36,708 nt of DNA from a virus: the IMG/VR virus record IMGVR_UViG_3300044624_002824, positions 1-36,708 of that record; one strand, given 5' to 3'. Shown here piece after piece: positions 23,952 through 33,200 of this stretch; the stretch's first letter is position 1; each line of letters begins with the position of its first letter. A program made the translations under genes and the position numbers. Below the pieces are notes generated by a model. The model had not been told where the DNA came from and searched no databases. It saw only the letters and a program-made list of their open reading frames with translations.

Positions 23952-26900
23952 AAAAGATTAAGATTGCTCATTTGGCAGATGTTCACGTTCGTCCTCATCA
24001 ATATCTTGATGAGATGCAATTCACGTTCGATAAATTTTTTGAGTCAATTACGGCAGAGAACGTCGATCTTGTTGTTATTTGTGGAGATTTTTTCCACTCT
24101 AAGCTAACGGTTTCGTCTGAATACTTCGATGTTGCATATTCATTTTTCCGTAAACTTGGAGATAATTTCAGATCTATCATCATTCCAGGAAACCATGATT
24201 CCGCACTTACGAATCAAGGAAAGATGGACTCAATTAGTCCTATCGTGTCGGCTGTAAATCGTGATGCAAAATACACAATTCAATATCACAAGAAGAGCGG
24301 AACTTTCTCTGTCGAGAATTGTGATTTCATTAATTTCCACCACTTCTCAATTCTTGAAAATAAGACTGAATGGCCGAAGTCTAGTTCGCTCGATCAGAAC
24401 AAAATCAACATCGCTCTTTATCATGGAGCAATCAATAATTGCATTGTTGACAACGGCTGGACATCGAGAGGAAACAGAGACGACATTACCATCTTTAGTG
24501 GATTTGATTTTGGATTTCTCGGAGATATTCACAAAGCTCAATATCTGGACAAAGAGGAGACTATTGCTTATCCTGGCTCTTTGAGGCAAAATAATTTCGG
24601 AGAAGATATCAACAAGGGATATCTCGTTTGGGAAATTGAAGAATCTGGAGGCTTCTCTTCTAGAAGAGTTATCTTGGATCAGAAGAGATATTTCTTTACG
24701 TTCACAATTGATTCTGTTCAAGAACTCGGAAAGTTAATTTCTGAAAATGATAATCTTCCTAGTGGTTGCAGATGGAGAATCAAGTCAACAAAAAATCTTG
24801 ATATTACTGACGAGATCTTGATCAAAGAAGAAATAATCAAGAAGTATTCACCAACTGGAGATATCCAGTTCATGCCGCCAGAAGACGAGCCTCTTTCTAA
24901 CGCTTCAATCAAGGTTGGAAATTTGGATATTCTTCACGATAATATTCGAGATTCGGAAGTTCAAAAGCAACTTATTGAAGAATATTTCAACAAGAAAGAA
25001 CTCGATCAAGCATTAATCGACGAAATCGTAGCCTTGGACAAGGTCTATCATTCGCACGTTGATACAGATGTTTTACGAGACGTGATTTACAATCCGAAGA
25101 CTTTGAAGTGGGATAATTTTCTGTCATATGGAAAAGGAAACTCGATCAACTTTGATAAGCTGAATGGTTTAGTTGGTGTCTTCGGAGCGAATGGGACTGG
25201 AAAGAGTTCTATTTTTGACGTGCTTTTCTTTCCGCTGTTCAACTCGATCTATCGCGAGGGCGCCAACAAAAACGGTGACTATGTCAATCGCAAATGCAAG
25301 AGGTCATCAGTTTCGTTAGAGGTGGAATTGAATCAATCAAGATTCGTAGTCGAGCGAGAGATAAAGAAGACTTGGACAGACGGAAAACCAGAACCTAAAG
25401 TCGAAAATTTGGTTGATTTTTGCAAGCTTCCAAAGTCTGATGCGAATTCTCTCAATGGAGAAACTGGCCCAGACACAAACAAGTTCATTCGAGATATTTT
25501 TGGCTCAAAAGAGGATGCAGAAATGCTTTCTCATTGCAGCCAATTTGGATTGATGTCTTTCGTTGACGCAAAGGGTACGAAACGCAAAGAAGTTCTTTCT
25601 AAGTTTTTTGATCTAGGGGTGTTTGACACAAAGTTTGAATTGGCTTCCAAGGACTACAAAGAGATCAAGATGAAGCTGAAGGATTGCAACCGAGACACTC
25701 TTCTGGCCTCTAAAGCCAAGTACGAAGAGATTGTTTCTAAATCCTCTGATGACAAGAAGGTATTTGAAGAAGATATTGTTTACGCAAAGAAAGAATTGGC
25801 GGAACTTGATGATTGTATCCTATCGCTTACGAAAGACCTTGTAAAGATTCCCTCTTTTGGAAACTCTGATCATCAGAAAGACATTGAGAAGCTTCAATCA
25901 ACAGTTGATTCCCTGACTGCGAAGGTTGATTCTCTCAGAGAATTTTCTTTGCGCCACGAAGAGTTGGAGGAATTGAAAGAACTTGAAAGAATCATTTATG
26001 GTTACAAGCAAAGCCTTCCAATTCTTGAGAAGCAATCAAAGCTAATAGACGGAGTTCCAAACGTTCCAGAATGTCGAACTTGTCCTTTGGTTGGAAATTC
26101 CTATGCTGCATTGGAACAGGTTCGAACTTTGTCTAAACGAACCTCTGAGTCAGAAGAGGTTCTTTCGAGGCTTGCCAAAGCAAAAGAATTTGATCGTCTT
26201 TCTTTGGAACTTGACAAACAAAAAGCTTTTCTTCAAATCAAGCAAGCAAGCTTTGATGCTTATCTTCAGAACGTTTCGAAAATCAAGAAAAACGAAGAGA
26301 TAGAAGTTCTGTTAGGAGACCTGCAAGAGAGAAAGTCCAAAGTGAAAAAGAGACAAGAATTTTCCGAGTCTAAGTTCATTGCCTTAGTAGCAGAAGAGGC
26401 TGGAGCAAAGATGAAGCTAGAATTTGCTTCTGAGAAACTTCTCATGGAAGAAGGTTTGTCCGCCAAGGAAAAAATTTACTCTCTCTATCTTGACGCAATG
26501 AGCAAGAACGGAATTTCCTATTGGATCATTTCGAAGAAGCTAACATTGATCAACAAGTTGGTTAATCAAATTTTGTCCCAGGCAGTGTCGTTCAAGTTCT
26601 CTATCGAAGAAAACGAAGAAGAGAAAAGTCTCAAAGTTTTCATCATTGACACAGACAAAGGAAAGCGGCCGATCGAGTTGGCAAGCGGCGGAGAGAAGAC
26701 TTTGATTGCATTGTCGTTTCGTGCAGCTTTGTGGAAAGTGTGTCTCTTGCCGAAGATGCCCATACTTATTCTTGACGAAAGTCTGGTTTTCCTAGATGCA
26801 GAAAGGTATGATAGCGCAATCAAGTTGATCAAGTACCTTTTGACTGATTATTTCGACAAGATCTTCATCGTAACCCATAATGAAGAAATCAAGAGAGTCG

Positions 26901-26959
26901 TTGACGACTCGATCTATATCAGTAGACACAAAGACTTTTCTTACGTTGAGGTAAAGTAA
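23948..26959 (+). CDS. Single-chain Mre11-Rad50 (SbcD-SbcC, T4 gp47-gp46) fusion nuclease/ATPase
   Basis: One uninterrupted 1003-residue frame encodes both subunits. Residues 1-240 form the Mre11/SbcD phosphoesterase: Asp11-His13 (LADVHV), Asp47 (VICGDFF), Asn82-His83 (PGNHDS), His159 (LYHGAI) and Asp193/His195 (FGFLGDIHKAQ). Residues from about 385 form Rad50/SbcC: Walker A GANGTGKS at 413-420, two coiled-coil arms (about 560-700 and 720-850) joined by the zinc-hook Cys709-R-T-Cys712, the signature LASGGEKT at 911-918 and Walker B PILILDES at 938-945 with a D-loop. The summed length (about 340 plus 560) matches T4 gp47 and gp46, so nothing is missing. It would resect DNA ends for recombination-dependent replication. 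It overlaps the primase by 4 bases. Confidence 0.92.
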   Translation: MKKIKIAHLADVHVRPHQYLDEMQFTFDKFFESITAENVDLVVICGDFFHSKLTVSSEYFDVAYSFFRKLGDNFRSIIIPGNHDSALTNQGKMDSISPIVSAVNRDAKYTIQYHKKSGTFSVENCDFINFHHFSILENKTEWPKSSSLDQNKINIALYHGAINNCIVDNGWTSRGNRDDITIFSGFDFGFLGDIHKAQYLDKEETIAYPGSLRQNNFGEDINKGYLVWEIEESGGFSSRRVILDQKRYFFTFTIDSVQELGKLISENDNLPSGCRWRIKSTKNLDITDEILIKEEIIKKYSPTGDIQFMPPEDEPLSNASIKVGNLDILHDNIRDSEVQKQLIEEYFNKKELDQALIDEIVALDKVYHSHVDTDVLRDVIYNPKTLKWDNFLSYGKGNSINFDKLNGLVGVFGANGTGKSSIFDVLFFPLFNSIYREGANKNGDYVNRKCKRSSVSLEVELNQSRFVVEREIKKTWTDGKPEPKVENLVDFCKLPKSDANSLNGETGPDTNKFIRDIFGSKEDAEMLSHCSQFGLMSFVDAKGTKRKEVLSKFFDLGVFDTKFELASKDYKEIKMKLKDCNRDTLLASKAKYEEIVSKSSDDKKVFEEDIVYAKKELAELDDCILSLTKDLVKIPSFGNSDHQKDIEKLQSTVDSLTAKVDSLREFSLRHEELEELKELERIIYGYKQSLPILEKQSKLIDGVPNVPECRTCPLVGNSYAALEQVRTLSKRTSESEEVLSRLAKAKEFDRLSLELDKQKAFLQIKQASFDAYLQNVSKIKKNEEIEVLLGDLQERKSKVKKRQEFSESKFIALVAEEAGAKMKLEFASEKLLMEEGLSAKEKIYSLYLDAMSKNGISYWIISKKLTLINKLVNQILSQAVSFKFSIEENEEEKSLKVFIIDTDKGKRPIELASGGEKTLIALSFRAALWKVCLLPKMPILILDESLVFLDAERYDSAIKLIKYLLTDYFDKIFIVTHNEEIKRVVDDSIYISRHKDFSYVEVK

Positions 26960-26960
26960 A

Positions 26961-27809
26961 GTGATCGTTACTAAAGAGTTGATTTTTTCTTTTTTCAGAA
27001 AGCACTGGCCGGTGCTTGTGATAATTTTCTTGATTTTTGTTTCTGGAGTTCTTTGGTGGCGCATGGACAAAATCAGAGAGAATTATGAACAACAAGAATC
27101 CGCCCTACAGAACAGGATTGCAGAACTATCAAGTGTCGTAAGAGAGAATGATAGTACATGGAGCAGGCTAGCAAAGGTACAGACGACTGAATCTGTTCGG
27201 ATAATTGACGAACTCCGAGCTAGAAACTCGGAGTTGTCTTCGTTAGTAGAATCAAGAAATGAAAACATTTTGCAGCTAACAACGGTTGTTGGAAGATTGA
27301 GAAATGTCGCAATCCGGCCAACCCAAAATGAAATTACGCAAACAATTGAGCCACAAACAACAACGTCACAAGAAAGAATCAGAGTGGCCTTTGATTCTAC
27401 ACACATGGATTTCATGAGAGTGAGAGGATTCTCCCTTACCAATCCGGCAGAAGTTAGTTTAGATGTAGAATTTGTCAGGCCAATCAATTTTACGGTTGTG
27501 ACAACTCAATCCGAAGATAGAAGTTGGAGAACGTATATTCAATCTGACGTAGAAGGTCTTGAGATAGGAGAGATTCAAAGCACCGTAAACCCTCGATTGA
27601 TCGCTCCAAATGCCCACAGAATCGAACAGGATATAACAGTTGGATTATCTGCCATCGTTGGAGTCAGAGGCGATTCTGGAGCCGCCTCGTTAGATGTTGG
27701 ATATGACTTTGGTGCTTTAGAAATCAGTCTTGCCGGAGGAGTAATTTTCTCTGGTTCGGCTGATTTTGCCGTTGGTGGAAGAGTGGAAGTTTCTCCGTTT
27801 GATATTTGA
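26961..27809 (+). CDS. Membrane-anchored coiled-coil protein with beta-rich C-terminal domain, 282 aa
   Basis: Residues about 16-33 (WPVLVIIFLIFVSGVLWW) are a transmembrane helix close to the N-terminus, with a basic flank (FRKHW). A coiled coil spans roughly 36-112. Residues 130-282 are beta-rich and end in amphipathic strands (GALEISLAGGVIFSG, FAVGGRVEV) ending in Phe-Asp-Ile. The plan resembles i-spanins or unimolecular spanins and certain phage proteins of unknown function, but no lysis partner is nearby. Start is GTG 26961 with GAGG 9 bases upstream. The role is uncertain. Confidence 0.6.
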   Translation: MIVTKELIFSFFRKHWPVLVIIFLIFVSGVLWWRMDKIRENYEQQESALQNRIAELSSVVRENDSTWSRLAKVQTTESVRIIDELRARNSELSSLVESRNENILQLTTVVGRLRNVAIRPTQNEITQTIEPQTTTSQERIRVAFDSTHMDFMRVRGFSLTNPAEVSLDVEFVRPINFTVVTTQSEDRSWRTYIQSDVEGLEIGEIQSTVNPRLIAPNAHRIEQDITVGLSAIVGVRGDSGAASLDVGYDFGALEISLAGGVIFSGSADFAVGGRVEVSPFDI

Positions 27810-27817
27810 GAGGAAAA

Positions 27818-28135
27818 ATGAAAAAGCTACTTGAAACAAAAGAAAGAGATGATGGAATTTGGGATAAATTTGAATTTGAACCAAATGGTCCTCCGGTATG
27901 GATCAAGAGGGAGGAAGATTGGAAGCAAGCATTACGCATGCCGGTTTCTTGTCGGGCATGTGGAGCCCTTCATATGAACATTGACACTTCTTCTTTCTTC
28001 AGATATGGAGTATGCAAACAGTGCGAAGTGTTCTATTTGGAAGGCAGAGATATTTCCAATTTGAAGACAAATGAGGAAAGGGTTGAATTCTGCAAAGCTG
28101 GAATTGCCGAAAAAATGAACAGAAAGAGAGAATGA
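27818..28135 (+). CDS. Small zinc-binding protein, 105 aa
   Basis: ATG 27818 is chosen over an earlier in-frame TTG (27806) because GAGAGG lies 6 bases upstream. The protein contains two CxxC pairs (CRAC at 45-48, CKQC at 66-69, counted from this start), which form a four-cysteine zinc ribbon. The rest is charged, with a likely C-terminal helix. It lies three genes before the terminase and could be a DNA-binding accessory protein of packaging or replication; nothing in it proves that. Confidence 0.65.
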   Translation: MKKLLETKERDDGIWDKFEFEPNGPPVWIKREEDWKQALRMPVSCRACGALHMNIDTSSFFRYGVCKQCEVFYLEGRDISNLKTNEERVEFCKAGIAEKMNRKRE

Positions 28136-28164
28136 ATGTAGTTAGTTGAGGAGAATTTTAGCAG

Positions 28165-28650
28165 ATGAAACCCAAATTTACCGCAGGTAAAGAAAAAAAG
28201 CAGTCCAAAGCTGAGGCATCGTATGATTTTTACGCAGATGTTCAGACTGTAATCTATCAGATCGTTAGTGATTTGAAAGAGAAGAGTAATGATGAACTTC
28301 GCGTAAACACTCAAACGTCCTGGAAGGACTTGCAGTGGTGCAATGCTAAAATGTCTGGCAAGAAATTGATGATCTCTATTGAGAAGAAGGATGGTTCTTT
28401 GCGAATGCCTCGCAAGTCTGTTGTCGAGCTGCAAAAAGAACTTGCAAACACTCGCAAAGAACTGGACAGATTCGAGACTGCTCTTCGTAGCGAATTTCGG
28501 AAACGTACAGGAAAGGCTCTCACTTGGGTTAATCCAGAAACGAAGGGAGACTTTCAGATGATTGCTCATAATGGTTTGCATCTGTTTGTCGTAAAAAAGT
28601 TCGGAGATATCAAGACAACTCTTCCTGGACAAAAATTTGACGACGAATGA
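28165..28650 (+). CDS. Hypothetical basic helical protein upstream of terminase, 161 aa
   Basis: 161 residues, basic N-terminus (MKPKFTAGKEKKQSKAEAS), a middle with 'WKDLQWCNAKMSGKKLMISI' and a coiled-coil-like stretch at about 87-110 (VVELQKELANTRKELDRFE). It overlaps the terminase start by 4 bases, which is the classical position of a small terminase subunit. The predicted coiled coil is compatible, but I see no gp16 signature. GAGGAG at 28148-28153 precedes ATG 28165. Confidence 0.55.
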   Translation: MKPKFTAGKEKKQSKAEASYDFYADVQTVIYQIVSDLKEKSNDELRVNTQTSWKDLQWCNAKMSGKKLMISIEKKDGSLRMPRKSVVELQKELANTRKELDRFETALRSEFRKRTGKALTWVNPETKGDFQMIAHNGLHLFVVKKFGDIKTTLPGQKFDDE

Positions 28651-30281
28651 CTAAGCACCAACCGAGACTTCCGAAGTCCGAGATAATCAAAGAAATCATT
28701 GCTTGCTCAGATGATCCAATCTACTTCATTTCGAAGTATTGCAAAACCCAGCATCAAGTTAGGGGATTGGTTCCTTTTGCTCTTTATGATTATCAAAAAG
28801 AAGCAATAAAAGCATATCTGGCAAACAGATTCGTAATTTGCAATAAAGCCCGTCAGCTAGGGTATACCTCGCTTACGTCCGCTTTCGTTGCTTGGTTAAT
28901 TTTATTCCACAAAGATAAGAAAGTTCTTTGCGTATCAATTAACGCTGTCGTTTCGAAGGAAATCATTGAGAAAATTGGCGTCATTCTGAATAATATCCCA
29001 GAATGGATGTATCTTGCTGATTTCACGACAAATTCAAAACACAAGATAGCTCTGTCGAACGGAAGTGCGGTTGAGTCCGTTGCACGTTCAGATCATGCGG
29101 GTCGTGGTAGAGCTTTGTCTCTTTTGGTTATCGACGAAGCCGCCATCATCAGCAAAATGGATGAGCTATGGAAGTCACTGAAATCCACGGTTTCAACTGG
29201 TGGTAAAATCATTGCCATGTCAACTCCGAAAGGAATTGGTAACTGGTTTCATAAGACTTACAGCGAAGCTAGGATGGGGGTAAATAACTGGTTTCCAATT
29301 CTGACCAACTGGTGGGAATGTCCAGATTACGCAGAGGATATCGAAGACGATCCGAACACGCCTGGCGGAAAAACCTCTACATGGTTTAGAAACTTCGTGA
29401 AGGATATGACTCCTCTTCAGATTCGACAAGAGCTTCTCACGGAGTTCTTGGAGACTGGAGATACATACTTTGATTCTGCGACACTGAAGCATTGCGACTC
29501 TCAACAGAGAAAACCAATTAGAATTGAGGGCGCAAACAAAGAATTGTGGGTTTGGTCCGAGCCACAGCCAGGACATACATATTTGATCAGTGCAGACTGT
29601 GCAACTGGTGCTGGTGAAGATTTTTCTACGGCACACGTTATCGATCTTAGAACGCTAGAAGTTGCTGCTGAGTACAGAGCTAAAGTTTTCCCAGACTTAT
29701 TCGCAGATTATCTCATGGAGCTAGGAAAGAGATACAACGAGGCATGGCTGGCGCCCGAGTCTGCAAATATAGGCTCTGTTACTTGTTTCAACATAAAGAA
29801 TGCTGGATACAAGAATCTTGTATTCCTGGACAAAGATTTCAAATTGATAGATCGTTGGCAGGCAGAAAACAAAGGAGTGCTTCCTGGTATCCCTTCCGAT
29901 GTTAGAAATCGGAATGCGATGGTCGCCAAAGTAGAAGAAAATCTTCGAAAGCAGTTCATTAAAGTTTATTCTTCTCGCCTTCTTTTCGAGATGCACACTT
30001 TTGCGCTTATTAACGGAAAAGCTCAAGCTTCCAAGAATTGCCATGACGATTTGATTATGGCCTTAGCCATCGGATGCTGGTTGATAGATATCATCCCTCA
30101 ATTTGGCGCAAAGTATAATCAAGTTGACAATTTGTTTGCTCATATTAAAGTAAGCACTACAACTTACAACAATCAGAAAATGACTGCTGCTCAAAAAGCT
30201 CACGAATTGAGACAGAAGCTAGAAAGACAAGGTCACACATATGCAAGTTTTGACAAATTTCCTAGCATCTTCAGAAGGTAA
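28647..30281 (+). CDS. gp17: Terminase large subunit (gp17-like), displaced Walker A lysine
   Basis: 544 residues (T4 gp17 is 610). ATPase half: a Q-motif (LYDYQKEA), Walker A region CNKARQLGYTS with Lys67 five residues before Gly72 instead of at the usual place, Walker B LLVIDEAA (Asp163-Glu164) and motif III MSTPKG (191-196). Nuclease half with the RNase H acidic triad: Asp317 (LISADCATG), Glu371 (LAPESAN) and Asp467/468 (CHDDLIMALAI). It powers DNA packaging and cuts the concatemer. Most T4-type enzymes have RQxGK[ST]; here Tyr73 occupies the lysine slot, as in lambda gpA (KSARVGYS). It is followed 3 bases later by the portal. Confidence 0.93.
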   Translation: MTKHQPRLPKSEIIKEIIACSDDPIYFISKYCKTQHQVRGLVPFALYDYQKEAIKAYLANRFVICNKARQLGYTSLTSAFVAWLILFHKDKKVLCVSINAVVSKEIIEKIGVILNNIPEWMYLADFTTNSKHKIALSNGSAVESVARSDHAGRGRALSLLVIDEAAIISKMDELWKSLKSTVSTGGKIIAMSTPKGIGNWFHKTYSEARMGVNNWFPILTNWWECPDYAEDIEDDPNTPGGKTSTWFRNFVKDMTPLQIRQELLTEFLETGDTYFDSATLKHCDSQQRKPIRIEGANKELWVWSEPQPGHTYLISADCATGAGEDFSTAHVIDLRTLEVAAEYRAKVFPDLFADYLMELGKRYNEAWLAPESANIGSVTCFNIKNAGYKNLVFLDKDFKLIDRWQAENKGVLPGIPSDVRNRNAMVAKVEENLRKQFIKVYSSRLLFEMHTFALINGKAQASKNCHDDLIMALAIGCWLIDIIPQFGAKYNQVDNLFAHIKVSTTTYNNQKMTAAQKAHELRQKLERQGHTYASFDKFPSIFRR

Positions 30282-30284
30282 ACA

Positions 30285-33200
30285 ATGCCGCCAACAAACA
30301 AAGAATCCGCCATCGAAAAACAGCTTGGAGATGATTCTCCTTTAAAAAAGCTGATCAAGATTTTCAGAACGAATACTGTAGTCAAGCATCATTTTCAAGG
30401 AAACGGAAGCAAGAAGCCAGTTGGCGTTGCTTCTATGTTTTTCAAAGATACTCTGGCTTGGAATTCAAACGTTGTTCCTGGATATACAGCTTACGAGAGG
30501 TTTTCGAGATATTCAGACTATTGCCTAACGGGCGATACAAAGATCGCCAGTACAAACGAGTCTGGATGGATCTACCTGAAAGACATTGTTGAGAATTTCA
30601 ACAGTGGGAAAATTTTTCATGTATTCGCCATCGATCCAAAGACAAACAAAGTTGTAGTTTCTCCCGTTTCTGCTGCAAGGAAAACGAAAGATGCAGAGAT
30701 TTGGGAAGTTCTTTTGGATAACGGAGAAATCATCCGAGGAACCAACGATCATAGAATCATGATGAGAGACGGAAGCTACAAACAGATCGACCAGCTTGTC
30801 GAGTCGGATGCTTTGATGCCATTCGTCAGAAGGGAGTATGATCAACGAGGCGATGGAAAGACTCGTGGGTATTACAGAAAGATCAAAAATGTTGACGGTA
30901 CATCTAGGTCGGAACATGTTCTGGCTGCTGAAAATTACTTCAACACAAAGATTTCTGGAAATTATCATCAACTTGTTGTTCACCATAAAAATTTCAAAAG
31001 AAATGATAACGGAATCGAAAATCTTGAAATTATGACTTCTGAAAATCACAACAAGCTACATTGTGATTTGAATAATAGAAGATTCTCAATCCCAGAAAAC
31101 AGAGAAAAGCAGTCAAGTATAGCGAAATCTCGATGGAGTTCTGATGGAGATTTGAGACTGAATCTTTCTATTATGCTCAGGAAGAGAAAGAAAACTCAAG
31201 GTTGGAAAGATTCATGTCAAAGATTGGTTGACATGAACAAGAGCGATAATCATCCTGCAAAGAAATTTGACATTCAAAAAATGTATAATTCTTACAGAAA
31301 AGAAGATTCGATGGTTGGGCTCGCTTCAAAGATCAATCTGAGTCCGCAAACAATTACAAGAAATCTCAAAAAGAACGGATATTCTTCCTGGAAAGAGTTC
31401 AAGGAAAAATATACGAACCATAAGGTCGTCTCTGTAACTAAGACAAATATAATCGAGGCAGTTTACGATATTACAGTTGACAATCATCACAACTTCGCCA
31501 TTCATAATGCTTGCTTTGTTCATAATTGCGAAATGATCGCATATCCCGTTCTCGGAAAAGCTCTTCAGATCTATGCTGATGAGTCTACCCAAAAAGACGA
31601 AGACGGAAACATCGTAAAAGCTACATCTGAGTCAAAAATTGTAGAAGATCTTCTCCAAGATCTTTTCGATAATACGCTTCAATTGAACGGCAAGCGAATC
31701 TACAAGATTGCAAGAGATTTATGCAAGTACGGAGACAGAGTCGACTTGATCGATATTACGACAGATAATGGTGTCGTAAATCTGATCCAAATGCCTGTAA
31801 ACGAAGTAGAGAGAGAGGAAGGTTTCGACAAGAACGAACCTCAAGCCGTTCGCTACAAGTGGAATACTAGAAATTCAAATCAAGAAATTCCAAATGCGTT
31901 CGTTTGTCATTTTCGATTGGACGGAGATGATCTTTTTCACCCTTGGGGACAAAGCATTCTTGAAGCCGCCAGAAGACCCTGGAGACAACTAATTCTTCTT
32001 GAGGATGCGATGATGGTTTATCGCATTACTCGAAGCGCAGAGAGACGAGCCTACTATTTCGACGTTCAGGGCATTGCCCCCGACAACGTCGAAGAGGCAA
32101 TGAATAACGTCAATATTCAGTTGAAGAAAAAGAAGGTTGTGAATGAAGAGGGAAAGATTGATCTTCGTTATGGCGCAACTCTCGACATGTCCGAAGATTA
32201 TATTATCCCTGTTCGTGGAAATGATTCAGGGACGAGAATTGAAACTCTTCCTGGTGGACAAAATATTGGCGATATCGAAGATATCGAATTCATTCAAAAG
32301 AATCTTTTTGCAGCTCTTGGTATTCCAAAGGCTTTCTTGACGTACGATGAAGGAATTGGAGCCAAGCAGGTTCTAACGATGGAAGACGTCCGTTTCGCAA
32401 GAACGATTGCGAAAGTGCAAGAAGCAATCATTGCCGAACTTGTCAAGGTTGCAATGATCCATTTGTATATCAAAGGTATTCGTGGAAAGGATTTGATTTC
32501 TTTCAAGATCAAGATGACCAATCCTTCTACTGTTGCAGAGATGCAGAAGAATGAACTTTGGCGTGGCCGAATGGATTTGGTTCAAGCTGCTGGCCAAGGC
32601 GTTTTTGATACAACCTTCATTTACAAACATTTCTTGAAATTGTCTGATGATGCGATTGATACGATTCGCAAGGGACAAATTCAGGACAAGATCTTCCAGG
32701 CTAAACTTTTGGCTCTTGAGAATTCGGGCGGCGGTCTTGCTGGTGGCGCGATGGGCGGAATGGGCGGCGGAATGCCAGGAATGGGCGGAGGAATGCCCGG
32801 AATGGACGCAATGGGCGGCATGCCAGGAATGCCACCTCTTGGTGGAGCACCAGGCGGAGCGCCTCCCAATGTATCAGGAATGCCAACAATGCCAGAAGGA
32901 TTCAATCCAGAAGTCGCTTCGAACGGAATTACCGGAGGCGGAAAAGATCTTACTCGAAGAAGTGCGAACGAAAGAGTTTTGACTGCACGCGGTGGAGACG
33001 AATCAAACATCAACACTTTCGAAGATATTGGCTCTGATATTCAAAGTGATCTTGGACTTGATACAATGAAGCGAAACGTGACTTCTCCAATGGGCACGAA
33101 TGAAGCTCTTGATTATTTCTTGAAGTCTGTGTATGGAACTTCTAGAAAATTAAACGAAGATCAAAACTACACTGTTGGCGGCCCCCATAATATTGACCAC

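Noticed and set aside
28033-28632. 199-codon minus-strand frame across the 27818 and 28165 genes
   Set aside because: It lies antisense to genes with good start signals and tight coupling, and its translation lacks motifs. It is a shadow frame.
30525-31049. Minus-strand 174-codon frame in the portal/intein
   Set aside because: Antisense to conserved intein and portal coding sequence. No independent start signal.
30522-31526. Separate HNH endonuclease gene inside the portal (group I intron)
   Set aside because: The frame is continuous with the portal and both ends carry intein splicing motifs, so a protein intein fits and an RNA intron does not.
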